From positions 124,001 through 188,000 of the forward strand of contig NZ_JAFFSX010000002.1 of NCBI RefSeq assembly GCF_017948485.1: DNA of 64,000 nt, read 5' to 3'. The stretch is from Streptomyces sp. GESEQ-35 (GTDB taxonomy: Bacteria; Actinomycetota; Actinomycetes; Streptomycetales; Streptomycetaceae). This document shows, in pieces, positions 27,240 to 36,249 of this stretch. The translations under genes and the position numbers were made by a program. Within the stretch, counting starts at the first letter, position 1, and each line of letters starts with the position of its first letter. The notes under the pieces were generated by a model. That model searched no databases, was not told the DNA's origin, and saw only the letters and a list, made by a program, of their open reading frames with translations.

Positions 27240-29366
27240 TTACACGGGAACGCTGGCCGCGCCCGGCTCCAGGAACCGCTTACCGGTCACCCGCTCCGAC
27301 ACACCCTCGCGGTCCAGGTACGGCGTGATGCCGCCCAGGTGGAAGGGCCAGCCGGCGCCGGTGATCAGGCAGAGGTCGATGTCCTGGGCCTCGGCGACGA
27401 CGCCCTCGTCGAGCATGAGCCCGATCTCCTGGGCGACGGCGTCGAGTACGCGCTCGCGGACCTGCTCCTCGGTCAGGACGACATCGCCCTGCTTCAGCAG
27501 CGCCGCGACCTCCGGGTCCAGCTCCGGCTTCCCGCTGTCGTAGACGTAGAAGCCGCGCTTGCCCGCCTTGACGACGGCCGCGAGGTTCGGGGAGACCGTG
27601 AAGCGGTCCGGGAAGGCCCGGTTGAGGGTCTCCGAGACGTGCAGACCGATCGCGGGACCGACCAGTTCGAGGAGCACCAGCGGCGACATCGGCAGACCGA
27701 GCGGCTCCACGGCCTTCTCGGCGACCGCGACCGGGGTGCCCTCGTCGATGACGTTCTGGATCTCGCCCATGAAGCGGGTGAGGATGCGGTTCACGACGAA
27801 CGCCGGGGCGTCCTTCACCAGAACCGCGGTCTTCTTCAGCTTCTTGGCGACGGCGAACGCGGTCGCGAGCGACGCGTCGTCGGTCTGCTCGCCGCGGACG
27901 ATCTCCAGCAGCGGGAGGATCGCGACGGGGTTGAAGAAGTGGAAGCCGACGACCCGCTCGGGGTTCTTCAGCTTCGACGCCATCTCGGAGACCGAGAGGG
28001 AGGAGGTGTTGGTGGCGAAGATCGCGTGCGCCGGGGCGACCGCCTCGACCTCCGCGAACACCTGCTGCTTGACGCCGATCTCCTCGAACACCGCCTCGAT
28101 GACGAAGTCCGCGTCCGCGAAGCCCTCGGCCTTGTCCAGGACACCGGTTACCAGGGCCTTGAGGCGGTTGGCCTTGTCCTGGTTGATACGGCCCTTGCCG
28201 AGCAGCTTCTCGATCTCGGCGTGGACGTAGCCCACACCCTTGTCGACGCGCTCCTGGTCGATGTCGGTCAGCACGACCGGCACCTCCAGGCGGCGCAGGA
28301 ACAGCAGCGCGAGCTGGGAGGCCATCAGACCGGCGCCGACGACACCGACCTTGGTGACCGGACGCGCGAGGTTCTTGTCCGGCGCACCCGCGGGACGCTT
28401 GCCGCGCTTCTGCACCAGGTTGAACGCGTAGATGCCGGCGCGCAGTTCGCCGCCCATGATCAGGTCCGCGAGCGCCAAGTCCTCGGCGTCGTAGCCCTGC
28501 TGGAGGTCGCCGTTCTTGGCGGCGGCGATGATGTCGAGGGCGCGGTAGGCGGCCGGAGCGGCCCCGTGCACCTTGGAGTCCGCGATGAAGCGGCCCTTGG
28601 CGACGGCCTGGTCCCAGGCCTCACCGCGGTCGATCACCGGGCGCTCGACCTCGACGTCGCCCTTCAGCACCTGGGCGGTCCAGATCAGCGACTGCTCCAG
28701 GAAGTCCGCACCCTCGAAGATGGCGTCGGCGATACCGAGGTCGAAGACCTGCTGGCCCTTGAGCTGCTTGTTCTGGTTCAGGCTGTTCTCGATGATCACC
28801 GAAACGGCCTTGTCGGCGCCGATCAGGTTCGGCAGCAGGGTGCAGCCGCCCCAGCCGGGGACCAGGCCGAGGAAGACCTCGGGGAGGGAGAAGGCCGGGA
28901 GGGCCTTGGAGACGGTCCGGTACTCGCAGTGCAGACCGACCTCGACGCCACCGCCCATCGCGGCGCCGTTGTAGTACGCGAACGTCGGGACCGCGATGCC
29001 CGCGAGGCGCTTGAAGACCTCGTGGCCGCCCTTGCCGATGGCCAGCGCGTCGTCGTGGTTCTTCAGCAGCTCGACGCCCTTGAGGTCGGCGCCGACCGCG
29101 AAGATGAACGGCTTGCCGGTGACACCGACACCGACGATCTCGCCGGCCGCGGCCTCCTTCTCGACCTGGTCGATGGCGGTGTTCAGGTTCGCCAGCGAAG
29201 CCGGGCCGAAGGTGGTCGGCTTGGTGTGGTCGAAACCGTTGTCCAGCGTGATGAGCGCGAAGCGCCCGGCGCCGTACGGCAGGTCGAGGTGGCGTACGTG
29301 CGCGGACGTCACGACCTCGTCGGGGAACAGCTCGGCCGCGCCCTTCAGGAGTTCAGCGGTGCTCAC
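27240..29366 (-). CDS. fadB: Fatty acid oxidation complex alpha subunit (enoyl-CoA hydratase / 3-hydroxyacyl-CoA dehydrogenase)
   Basis: The 708-residue bifunctional enzyme performs the second and third steps of beta-oxidation. The crotonase half (about 1-320) has AAMGGGVEVGLHCEYR and LPEVFLGLVPGWGG; the dehydrogenase half has the NAD-binding KVGVVGAGLM near residue 340, NTSSLSVSEMA and FHFFNPV, followed by two C-terminal helical domains. GTG 29366 has GGAGG 7 nt upstream and overlaps the fadA stop by 4 nt, so fadA and fadB are translationally coupled and the products likely form an alpha/beta complex. Confidence 0.96.
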   Translation of the reverse strand: MSTAELLKGAAELFPDEVVTSAHVRHLDLPYGAGRFALITLDNGFDHTKPTTFGPASLANLNTAIDQVEKEAAAGEIVGVGVTGKPFIFAVGADLKGVELLKNHDDALAIGKGGHEVFKRLAGIAVPTFAYYNGAAMGGGVEVGLHCEYRTVSKALPAFSLPEVFLGLVPGWGGCTLLPNLIGADKAVSVIIENSLNQNKQLKGQQVFDLGIADAIFEGADFLEQSLIWTAQVLKGDVEVERPVIDRGEAWDQAVAKGRFIADSKVHGAAPAAYRALDIIAAAKNGDLQQGYDAEDLALADLIMGGELRAGIYAFNLVQKRGKRPAGAPDKNLARPVTKVGVVGAGLMASQLALLFLRRLEVPVVLTDIDQERVDKGVGYVHAEIEKLLGKGRINQDKANRLKALVTGVLDKAEGFADADFVIEAVFEEIGVKQQVFAEVEAVAPAHAIFATNTSSLSVSEMASKLKNPERVVGFHFFNPVAILPLLEIVRGEQTDDASLATAFAVAKKLKKTAVLVKDAPAFVVNRILTRFMGEIQNVIDEGTPVAVAEKAVEPLGLPMSPLVLLELVGPAIGLHVSETLNRAFPDRFTVSPNLAAVVKAGKRGFYVYDSGKPELDPEVAALLKQGDVVLTEEQVRERVLDAVAQEIGLMLDEGVVAEAQDIDLCLITGAGWPFHLGGITPYLDREGVSERVTGKRFLEPGAASVPV

Positions 29367-30589
29367 TTGTTGCCTCCGGCGTCCTTGTGGTGCGGGTTCT
29401 CCCAGATCACCGTGGCGCCCATGCCGAAGCCGACGCACATGGTGGTGAGGCCGTAACGGACCTCCGGCTGCTCCTCGAACTGGCGGGCCAGCTGCGTCAT
29501 CAGCCGGACGCCGGAGGAGGCCAGCGGGTGACCGTAGGCGATGGCGCCGCCGTACTGGTTGACGCGCGCGTCGTCGTCCGCGATGCCGTAGTGCTCGAGG
29601 AAGGCCAGGACCTGGACGGCGAAGGCCTCGTTGATCTCGAAGAGGTTGATGTCCTCGATCGACAGACCGGCCTTGGCGAGCGCCTTCTCGGTCGCCGGGA
29701 TCGGGCCGTAACCCATGACCTCCGGCTCGACGCCCGCAAACGCATACGAAACAAGGCGCATCTTGACGGGCAGGTTGTTCTCGCGGGCGAACTCCTCGCT
29801 CGCGATGATCGACGCGGTGGCGCCGTCGTTCAGACCGGCCGCGTTACCGGCGGTGACCCGGCCGTGGACACGGAACGGGGTCTTCAGACCGGCGAGGCTC
29901 TCCAGCGTCGTACCCGGGCGCATCGGCTCGTCGGCGGTGACCAGGCCCCAGCCCGTCTCACCGACCTCCGTGTTGGTGTTGCGCACCGAGATCGGCACCA
30001 GATCCTGCTGGATCTTGCCGTTGGCGTACGCCTTCGCGGCCTTCTCCTGCGAGCGCACGGCGTACTCGTCCGCGCGCTGCTTGGTGATGGTCGGGTAGCG
30101 GTCGTGCAGGTTCTCGGCGGTCATGCCCATGAACAGGGCGGATTCGTCGACCAGCTTCTCGCTGACGAACCGCGGGTTCGGGTCCACGCCCTCGCCCATG
30201 GGGTGACGGCCCATGTGCTCGACACCACCGGCGATGACGGCGTCGTACGCACCGAAGGCGATGGAGCCCGCGACGGTGGTGACGGCGGTCAGCGCACCGG
30301 CGCACATGCGGTCGATCGAGTAGCCGGGGACCGACTGCGGCAGCCCGGCGAGGATGCCCGCCGTGCGGCCGATGGTCAGGCCCTGGTCGCCGATCTGCGT
30401 GGTCGCGGCGATGGCGACCTCGTCGATCTCCTTCGGGTCGAGACCGGGGTTGCGGCGCAGCAGCTCCCGGATCGCCTTCACGACGAGGTCGTCGGCACGG
30501 GTCTCGTGGTAGATGCCCTTCGGGCCCGCCTTGCCGAACGGGGTGCGGACGCCGTCGACGAAGACGACGTCCCTGACGGTACGAGGCAC
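29363..30589 (-). CDS. fadA: Acetyl-CoA acyltransferase (thiolase)
   Basis: The 408-residue thiolase cleaves 3-ketoacyl-CoA in the last step of beta-oxidation. The nucleophile Cys96 is in DRMCAGAL; NEAFAVQ, YGHPLASSG with the catalytic His and CVGFGMG with the second Cys are intact. GTG 30589 is preceded by GGAGGAG. It is the first gene of the fadA-fadB operon, whose promoter carries a TetR-type palindrome at 30640-30653. Confidence 0.96.
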   Translation of the reverse strand: MPRTVRDVVFVDGVRTPFGKAGPKGIYHETRADDLVVKAIRELLRRNPGLDPKEIDEVAIAATTQIGDQGLTIGRTAGILAGLPQSVPGYSIDRMCAGALTAVTTVAGSIAFGAYDAVIAGGVEHMGRHPMGEGVDPNPRFVSEKLVDESALFMGMTAENLHDRYPTITKQRADEYAVRSQEKAAKAYANGKIQQDLVPISVRNTNTEVGETGWGLVTADEPMRPGTTLESLAGLKTPFRVHGRVTAGNAAGLNDGATASIIASEEFARENNLPVKMRLVSYAFAGVEPEVMGYGPIPATEKALAKAGLSIEDINLFEINEAFAVQVLAFLEHYGIADDDARVNQYGGAIAYGHPLASSGVRLMTQLARQFEEQPEVRYGLTTMCVGFGMGATVIWENPHHKDAGGNK

Positions 30590-30639
30590 GATGGCTCTCC
30601 TCCAGGGTGCGGGATCTGCACTGCTGCGATGCGCTGCGC

Positions 30640-30664
30640 TGAGCGCGCGCTCAGGCCCATGCTA
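30640..30664 (-). promoter_or_regulatory. fadAB promoter with TetR-type operator
   Basis: On the - strand TAGCAT (30659-30664) fits a -10 element, and a start about 7 nt later falls on the perfect 14-nt palindrome TGAGCGCGCGCTCA (30640-30653). TGAGCG..CGCTCA half-sites are typical of TetR/AcrR-family repressors, including acyl-CoA-responsive ones. A bound repressor would cover the transcription start. No TetR gene lies in the window. Confidence 0.6.
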
Positions 30665-30736
30665 CTTGTGGGTAACGTGGCTGCACAGCCCTGGCAGGGG
30701 GAGCGGCGAAGGTCACATCGGAGCGCGGGTGACGGA

Positions 30737-30759
30737 GCGCCCCGTCAGGGGCGCGGGAA
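30737..30759. repeat. GC-rich interspersed hairpin repeat, copy 1 (weak)
   Basis: GCGCCCC-GTCA-GGGGCGC forms a 7-bp hairpin followed by GGGAA. It resembles the stronger copies at 34146, 36621, 41496, 54973 and 61400 but lacks the GCGACCAGCC arm. Confidence 0.5.
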
Positions 30760-31007
30760 GGGATATACGGAGGCGAAGCCCCGGCGAGCGGTACGGCTGG
30801 ACGTCCCGTCCCCACGGCCGTGGTGGCCGCTCGGCCACGACGAACAGCCGCTGTGCGACGTCGATCTGACGTTGCTCCACGGGAGTGACGTCTTCCGCGT
30901 GGCCGACGAGGATCTTGGCGTGATCTCGACGTCGCTGTTCCGCTTGCACGGCCCGTATGCGACGCGCTGAGAGACATAGGGGAACCGTTTGCGGCGCGGG
31001 GAACCGT

Positions 31008-32309
31008 TTACGGCGCCTCGGCGGACAAGGCCTCCAGCAGCACAGGAGTCACCAGCTCAACCTGCCAGGCCCGAGCCCCGAACCCGGCCAGCGCCCCCGC
31101 AACCGCCTCGGCGTCAGCCGGAACCGGTGGCTCCCAGCAGACTCTCCGCACGGTGTCCGGCGTGATCAGGTTCTCCTGCGGCATATTGAGCTGCTCGGCC
31201 AGCGCCGAAACCCCGGCCCGAGCCGCAGACAGCCGAGCAGCCGCAGCCGGATCCTTGTCGGCCCAGGCGCGCGGTGGCGGCGGCCCGGCAACGGGCTGTC
31301 CGGGCTGCGGCAACTGGCTGTCGGTAAGGGCCTTGGCGCGGTCGACGGCCGTCTGCCACTGCTCCAGCTGCCGTCGCCCCATCCGGTGCCCGAATCCGTT
31401 CAAGGCGGCCAGCGCGTGCACGTTGGCCGGCAGCGAGAGGGCGGCCTCCACGATGGCCGCGTCGCTCAGCACCTTGCCCGGTGAGACATCCCGGCGCTGT
31501 GCGATCCGGTCCCGCGTCTGCCACAGCTCGCGCACCACGGCCAGCTGCCGACGCCGCCGCACCTTGTGCATCCCGGACGTACGACGCCAGGGGTCCTTGC
31601 GCGGTTCGGCAGGCGGCGCGGCCGCGATGGCGGCGAACTCCTGGTGGGCCCACTCCAGCTTGCCCTGCCGGTCCAGCTCCTTCTCCAGCGCGTCCCGCAG
31701 GTCGACAAGGAGCTCCACGTCCAGCGCGGCGTACCGCAGCCACGGCTCGGGCAGGGGGCGGGTGGACCAGTCGACGGCCGAGTGCCCCTTCTCGAGTACG
31801 AAGCCGAGAACGCTTTCGACCATCGCGCCGAGCCCGACCCGCGGGAACCCGGCGAGCCGCCCGGCCAGCTCGGTGTCGAACAGCCGCGTGGGCACCATGC
31901 CTATTTCCCTGAGGCAGGGCAGATCCTGCGTGGCGGCGTGCAGCACCCACTCCACACCGGAGAGCGCCTCGCCGAGGCCGGAGAGGTCGGGACAGGCCAC
32001 GGGGTCGATCAGCGCGGTGCCCGCGCCCTCACGGCGCAGCTGGACGAGGTAGGCGCGCTGTCCGTAGCGGTAGCCGGAGGCGCGCTCGGCGTCGACGGCG
32101 ACGGGGCCCGAGCCGGCGGCGAAGGCGGCGATCACCTCGGCGAGCGACGCGTCGTCCACGATGACCGGCGGAATACCGTCACGCGGCTCCAGCAAAGGGA
32201 TCGGTTCAGGGTCGGGCGCCCCCGTAACAGAAGATCCGCCGTCGTCCGGAGGGGCGCCTCCGGTGGTTCGCAGTGAGCTGTCTGCTGCGGTCTCTTGGGC
32301 GTCGGTCAC
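31008..32309 (-). CDS. rnd: Ribonuclease D / HRDC domain 3'-5' exoribonuclease
   Basis: The 433-residue protein is a DEDDy exonuclease that trims structured RNA 3' ends. After an 45-residue disordered N-terminus come the catalytic blocks AVDAERASGY, HAATQDLPCL and RYAALDVELL (Tyr and Asp of the third motif), then an HRDC domain (about 235-310) and a C-terminal helical extension typical of actinobacterial members. GTG 32309 lacks a clear ribosome-binding site; TACCCT 7-8 nt upstream might be the -10 of a leaderless message. It lies downstream of the LuxR-type regulator gene, separated by a 34-nt perfect palindrome. Confidence 0.92.
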   Translation of the reverse strand: MTDAQETAADSSLRTTGGAPPDDGGSSVTGAPDPEPIPLLEPRDGIPPVIVDDASLAEVIAAFAAGSGPVAVDAERASGYRYGQRAYLVQLRREGAGTALIDPVACPDLSGLGEALSGVEWVLHAATQDLPCLREIGMVPTRLFDTELAGRLAGFPRVGLGAMVESVLGFVLEKGHSAVDWSTRPLPEPWLRYAALDVELLVDLRDALEKELDRQGKLEWAHQEFAAIAAAPPAEPRKDPWRRTSGMHKVRRRRQLAVVRELWQTRDRIAQRRDVSPGKVLSDAAIVEAALSLPANVHALAALNGFGHRMGRRQLEQWQTAVDRAKALTDSQLPQPGQPVAGPPPPRAWADKDPAAAARLSAARAGVSALAEQLNMPQENLITPDTVRRVCWEPPVPADAEAVAGALAGFGARAWQVELVTPVLLEALSAEAP

Positions 32310-32335
32310 ATGTCAAGGGTATCTGTGTATGGACA

Positions 32336-32369
32336 GCGCCCGTCGACGGAACGTTCCGTCGACGGGCGC
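32336..32369. terminator. 34-nt perfect palindrome (terminator or operator)
   Basis: The 17-nt half GCGCCCGTCGACGGAAC is followed directly by its exact complement. As RNA it folds into a long hairpin 107 nt after the LuxR-type gene stop; as DNA it lies only 27 nt upstream of the rnd start. A terminator is the simplest reading. Confidence 0.7.
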
Positions 32370-32476
32370 CTGAGGGTCGTAAACCAGTCAGGTCGGTGAT
32401 AGATCCGGTTCACGACGCATGGGTTGGTGTGGGCGGGACCAGCGGCCGGTCCCGTTCACGTGTGTGAATGTGTGGC

Positions 32477-33139
32477 TCAGTGGATGATTCCGGTGCGCAG
32501 GGCGACCGCGACCATCCCGGCGCGGTCGCCCGTGCCGAGCTTGCGGGCGATGCGGGCGAGGTGGCTCTTGACGGTCAGGGCGGACAGGCCCATCGAGACG
32601 CCGATCGCCTTGTTCGACTGGCCCTCCGCCACCAGCCGCAGCACCTCGACCTCACGGCCGGACAGTTCTCGGTAGCCGCCCGGGTGGCTCGGAGCACCCG
32701 GCGGGCGGCGGTGCATTCGGGCGGCGGCGGAGCCGATGGGGGCGGCGCCCGGTCGGGTGGGGAGCCCGACGGTCGTACGGGTGCCGGTGACGACGTAGCC
32801 CTTGACACCGCCCGCGAGGGCGTTGCGTACGGCGCCGATGTCGTCGGCGGCGGAGAGGGCGAGGCCGTTGGGCCAGCCCGCGGCGCGGGTTTCGGACAGG
32901 AGGGTGAGGCCGGAGCCGTCGGGCAGGTGGACGTCGGCGACACAGATGTCGCGGGGGTTGCCGATGCGGGGACGAGCCTCCGCGATGGACGAGGCCTCGA
33001 TGACATCGCGCACACCGAGCGCCCACAGGTGGCGGGTGACGGTGGAGCGGACGCGCGGGTCGGCCACGACCACCATGGCGGTCGGCTTGTTCGGGCGGTA
33101 GGCGACCAGGCTTGCGGGCTGCTCGAGGAGAACGGACAC
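32477..33139 (-). CDS. LuxR/NarL-type response regulator
   Basis: The 220-residue protein has an N-terminal receiver-like domain (about 20-125) with the expected phospho-acceptor Asp69 (VADVHLPDGSG) and a lysine in GVKGYVV, a proline/glycine-rich linker, and a LuxR helix-turn-helix (LSGREVEVLRLVAEG, about 158-215). The acidic pair normally before the receiver pocket is reduced to VVVADPRV, so phosphorylation may be atypical. No kinase gene is adjacent; it is an orphan regulator here. GTG 33139 has AGGAGG 6 nt upstream and a good promoter 27-56 nt upstream. Confidence 0.88.
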   Translation of the reverse strand: MSVLLEQPASLVAYRPNKPTAMVVVADPRVRSTVTRHLWALGVRDVIEASSIAEARPRIGNPRDICVADVHLPDGSGLTLLSETRAAGWPNGLALSAADDIGAVRNALAGGVKGYVVTGTRTTVGLPTRPGAAPIGSAAARMHRRPPGAPSHPGGYRELSGREVEVLRLVAEGQSNKAIGVSMGLSALTVKSHLARIARKLGTGDRAGMVAVALRTGIIH

Positions 33140-33165
33140 CAGGCCTCCTGGGGTGCGGGGACGAC

Positions 33166-33195
33166 TTTCTAGGTCACAGTCGTCTTCGGCACCAA
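33166..33195 (-). promoter_or_regulatory. Promoter of the LuxR-type regulator
   Basis: On the - strand TTGGTG (33190-33195) and TAGAAA (33166-33171) are 18 nt apart, a good sigma-HrdB-type arrangement, giving a leader of about 20 nt before the GTG at 33139. An AGATC..GATCT inverted repeat lies upstream at 33216-33227. Confidence 0.6.
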
Positions 33196-33250
33196 ACCTC
33201 GGATTCTTTAGAGAAAGATCACGATCTAGTGAGTAACAATCAGGGCAATT

Positions 33251-33305
33251 CGGACAGGCTGTCGATCGCTCGATGAACGAATCGGTTCGTTCGAGGGCCT
33301 GTCCG
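33251..33305. terminator. Nested inverted repeats downstream of the DUF3000 gene
   Basis: CGGACAGGC (33251-33259) pairs perfectly with GCCTGTCCG (33297-33305); inside it GAACGAA pairs with TTCGTTC around a TCGG loop (33275-33292). It lies 60 nt after the DUF3000 stop and in front of the LuxR promoter. Most likely a terminator. Confidence 0.6.
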
Positions 33306-33364
33306 TGACTGAAAGTGGCCGTATCGACAAAGCGAGAGAGGGTCGCCGTTCGTCGAGCCGGTCG

Positions 33365-34030
33365 TCAGCGTGACTGTGGCCCCCGTCGCTGCGGCAGCGT
33401 CACCACCGACGCGTCGCCCGGACCGGCCGGCGGCAGGCCCGCGACCTGGGCCAGCAGATCGCACCAGGAGGCCAGATGCGCCGCCGCGTCCGGGACGCCG
33501 CCCAGGCCCTCGCGGGGCGTCCAGGAGGCGCGGATCTCGATCTGCGAGGCCGACGGGCGCTCCGCGAGGCCGCCGAAGTAGTGCGAGCTCGCCCGCGTGA
33601 CGGTGCCGCTCGGCTCGCCGTACGTCAGACCGCGCGCCTGGAGCGCGCCGGTCAGCCAGGACCAGCACACCTCCGGCAGCAGCGGGTCGGCGGCCATCTC
33701 CGGCTCCAGTTCCGCGCGGACCAGCGTCACCAGCCGGAAGGTGCCCCGCCAGGCGTCGTGTCCTGCCGGGTCGTGCAGCAGCACCAGGCGGCCGTCGGCC
33801 AGGTCCTGTTCGCCGTCGACGACCGTGGCCTCCAGCGCGTGGGCGAAGGGGGCGAGCCGCTGAGGCGCGCGCGTGGGCTCGACCTCGATCTGTGGCCGCA
33901 GCCGTGCTCCTCGCAGCGCGTCGACCGCGGCCCGGAAGGGTGGCGGAGCGGTGTTGTCATGCCCAGCGCCCTCCTTCGCGTCGTCCATTCCGTCAGCGCC
34001 TTCCGACAGTTGTCCCTGAGCCGCAGCCAT
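33365..34030 (-). CDS. DUF3000 family protein
   Basis: The 221-residue soluble protein matches the actinobacterial DUF3000 family (core [22 protein letters not shown], then [20 protein letters not shown] and [22 protein letters not shown]). The function of the family is unknown. Its place beside hemE and near rnd is conserved in Streptomyces as far as I recall. The start is uncertain: ATG 34030 is used, ATG 33988 has a nearby GGAAGG and GTG 34075 is also in frame. Confidence 0.82.
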   Translation of the reverse strand: MAAAQGQLSEGADGMDDAKEGAGHDNTAPPPFRAAVDALRGARLRPQIEVEPTRAPQRLAPFAHALEATVVDGEQDLADGRLVLLHDPAGHDAWRGTFRLVTLVRAELEPEMAADPLLPEVCWSWLTGALQARGLTYGEPSGTVTRASSHYFGGLAERPSASQIEIRASWTPREGLGGVPDAAAHLASWCDLLAQVAGLPPAGPGDASVVTLPQRRGPQSR

Positions 34031-34145
34031 GCGGTGCAGATTAAGCGGAACGGGGGCTTGGTGCAGGGTAGACACCCTTGCCCGGGGTGGTTTGGTCGCC
34101 TACGGGGCGGGGTGGTTGGTGTTGTGGGGCGGCTGCGGGCCGGTG

Positions 34146-34184
34146 GGGGCTGGTCGCGCAGTTCCCCGCGCCCCTTCGGGGCGC
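34146..34184. repeat. GC-rich interspersed hairpin repeat, copy 2
   Basis: The element reads GGGGCTGGTCGCGCAGTTCC then CCGCGCCCC-TT-CGGGGCGC. It lies between the divergent DUF3000 and hemE genes. The GCGCCCC..GGGGCGC part folds into a hairpin. Confidence 0.85.
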
Positions 34185-34229
34185 TGCCCCTCGGCTCGGC
34201 TGTCAGTGCGGCGTGCGAGACTCTTCGTC

Positions 34230-35297
34230 GTGAGCGTCATTGAGAGCCCTGCGGGCAAGCAGCCGACAGCGACGTACGACTCCGCCTTCATGAAGGCGTG
34301 CAGGCGTGAGCCGGTGCCGCACACGCCGGTGTGGTTCATGCGGCAGGCCGGGCGCTCCCTGCCGGAGTACCGCAAGGTGCGGGAGGGCATCCCGATGCTC
34401 GAGTCCTGTATGCGGCCCGAGCTGGTCACCGAGATCACCCTTCAGCCGGTGCGCAGGCACGGCGTGGACGCGGCGATCTACTTCAGCGACATCGTCGTCC
34501 CGCTCAAGGCGATCGGCATCGACCTCGACATCAAGCCCGGCGTCGGCCCGGTCGTCGAGCAGCCGATCCGCACCCGCGCCGACCTGGCCCGGCTGCGTGA
34601 CCTCACCCCCGAGGACGTCGGTTACGTCACCGAGGCCATCGGCCTGCTCACGCGCGAGCTCGGCCCGACCCCGCTCATCGGTTTCGCCGGCGCACCTTTC
34701 ACCCTCGCGAGCTACCTCGTAGAGGGCGGTCCGTCACGGACGTACGAGAACGCCAAGGCGATGATGTACGGCGACCCCGAGCTGTGGGCCGACCTCCTCG
34801 ACCGGCTTGCCGACATCACGGCTGCCTTCCTGAAGGTCCAGATCGAGGCGGGTGCCTCGGCGGTCCAGCTGTTCGACTCCTGGGTCGGCGCGCTCGCCCC
34901 CGCCGACTACCGCCGCTCCGTCATGCCCGCCTCGTCGAAGGTGTTCCGGGCGGTCGAGGGGTACGGCGTGCCGCGCATCCACTTCGGCGTGGGCACCGGC
35001 GAGCTGCTGAAGCTCATGGGCGAGGCCGGCGCGGACGTCGTGGGCGTCGACTGGCGCGTCCCGCTGGACGAGGCCGTCCGTCGTGTCGGCCCCGGCAAGG
35101 CGCTCCAGGGCAACCTCGACCCGACCGTCCTGTTCGCCTCCACCGAAGCCGTCGAGACCAAGACGCGCGAGGTCCTCGACGCGGCGGCCGGCCTTGAGGG
35201 GCATGTCTTCAACCTCGGCCACGGCGTCATGCCGAGCACCGACCCGGACGCGCTGACCCGCCTCGTGGAGTACGTCCACACGCACACCGTCGGCTGA
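34230..35297 (+). CDS. hemE: Uroporphyrinogen III decarboxylase
   Basis: The 355-residue enzyme decarboxylates uroporphyrinogen III to coproporphyrinogen III, the precursor for heme. Family motifs are intact: [16 protein letters not shown] (Arg38, Arg42), YFSDIVVP with the catalytic Asp87, [12 protein letters not shown], and [12 protein letters not shown] near the C-terminus. GTG 34230 is followed by the usual short N-terminus; an upstream open frame exists but reads through the repeat element. Other heme genes hemY and hemQ are 4-6 kb downstream. Confidence 0.96.
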   Translation: MSVIESPAGKQPTATYDSAFMKACRREPVPHTPVWFMRQAGRSLPEYRKVREGIPMLESCMRPELVTEITLQPVRRHGVDAAIYFSDIVVPLKAIGIDLDIKPGVGPVVEQPIRTRADLARLRDLTPEDVGYVTEAIGLLTRELGPTPLIGFAGAPFTLASYLVEGGPSRTYENAKAMMYGDPELWADLLDRLADITAAFLKVQIEAGASAVQLFDSWVGALAPADYRRSVMPASSKVFRAVEGYGVPRIHFGVGTGELLKLMGEAGADVVGVDWRVPLDEAVRRVGPGKALQGNLDPTVLFASTEAVETKTREVLDAAAGLEGHVFNLGHGVMPSTDPDALTRLVEYVHTHTVG

Positions 35298-35308
35298 AGC
35301 TGCCATCA

Positions 35309-36130
35309 CTACTGGTGCCTGGGCCGTGCCCGCCTGCCGAACAGCAGGCCGCGCGGCTCCGGTGGCGGTGGAGTGCCCGGCTTGAGCGGCCACGCGAGCA
35401 GCATGCCGGCCAGGAAGCCGACGATGTGCGCCGCGTACGCCACGGTGCCCGCGTCGGAGATGCCCTCGCCGGACGAGTACACCGCCTGGAGCACGAACCA
35501 GAAGCCCAGCACCAGCCAGGCGGGCAGCCTGAGCGGCAGGAAGATCAGGAAGGGCACGAGGACCCACACGCGGGCCTTCGGATACAGCACCAGATAGGCG
35601 CCCAGCACCCCGGCGATCGCCCCGGACGCGCCGATCAGCGGGTCTCCGGAGTCGTCGTTGAGGAGCGCGAAGCCGTACGACGCCGCGTAGCCGCAGACGG
35701 CGTAGAAGAGCGTGAACCGCACATGGCCCATGCGGTCCTCGATGTTGTTGCCGAAGATCAGCAGGAAGAGCATGTTGCCCAGCAGGTGCAGCCAGCTGCC
35801 GTGCAGGAACATCGCCGTGAGGACGCTCAGTTCCGGCGACTTGTCGTAGCTCGGCGGGCCGACCAGGCAGCCGGCTCCCTGGGGGCCGACTCCGATGTCG
35901 CCCGTCGGCACCAGCCGGGGTGTCTGGTGGTGGATCAACTCCCTTGGCACCGCCGCGTAGTGGTCCAGGAACGCCTGGAGATGGCAGAGCTGGGCCAGGC
36001 TGCTGTCGCCCGCCACGGAGCCGGCGACGCCCGGCGTGGACAGGAAGACGACCACGTTCGCGGCGATCAGCGCGTACGTCACCCAGGGGGTGCGGCGCAC
36101 CGGGTTCACGTCATGGACGGGGATGACCAC
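35309..36130 (-). CDS. Rhomboid family intramembrane serine protease
   Basis: The 273-residue membrane protein has about six to seven hydrophobic segments. The catalytic dyad is Ser169 in GASGAIAGV and His235 in AYAAHIVGF; HGSWLHLLGNM supplies the family His/Asn residues (Asn119). A long extracytoplasmic loop with two Cys (about 45-95) is typical of the actinobacterial group. Its substrate is unknown. It converges on hemE with 11 nt between the stops. GTG 36130 has only a weak ribosome-binding site. Confidence 0.93.
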   Translation of the reverse strand: MVIPVHDVNPVRRTPWVTYALIAANVVVFLSTPGVAGSVAGDSSLAQLCHLQAFLDHYAAVPRELIHHQTPRLVPTGDIGVGPQGAGCLVGPPSYDKSPELSVLTAMFLHGSWLHLLGNMLFLLIFGNNIEDRMGHVRFTLFYAVCGYAASYGFALLNDDSGDPLIGASGAIAGVLGAYLVLYPKARVWVLVPFLIFLPLRLPAWLVLGFWFVLQAVYSSGEGISDAGTVAYAAHIVGFLAGMLLAWPLKPGTPPPPEPRGLLFGRRARPRHQ

Positions 36131-36249
36131 AAGGAATGTGTGCCCCCGATGAGGGCGGTGAATCGGTGAACGTCGCCGTGTCTGCGTGCGTATGTCTCTT
36201 CAACCGACCGCGGAATGGCGCTTCGCGGGGATGACGTGAGGAACAGGCG

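Larger units (their letters stand above)
30590..31007. other. Gap upstream of fadA, with possible small ORF
   Basis: This 418-bp gap holds the fadA promoter and operator, a hairpin repeat copy near 30737-30759, and an open + strand frame 30668-30970 (100 codons from a GTG). The last 45 codons of that frame have GC-rich third positions like a gene (ending HGPYATR), but no ribosome-binding site was seen and it overlaps the fadA promoter. I do not call it as a gene. Confidence 0.4.

Noticed and set aside
26232-29456. A very long + strand open frame (over 1000 codons) across the propeller gene and fadB
   Set aside because: Its composition is Arg/Gly/Ala/Asp-rich without domains, and it is antisense to a complete, motif-bearing fadB. 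It is a shadow frame of high-GC DNA.
30668-30970. Small + strand gene upstream of fadA
   Set aside because: Third-position bias is moderate only in the second half, there is no ribosome-binding site, and it overlaps the fadA promoter.
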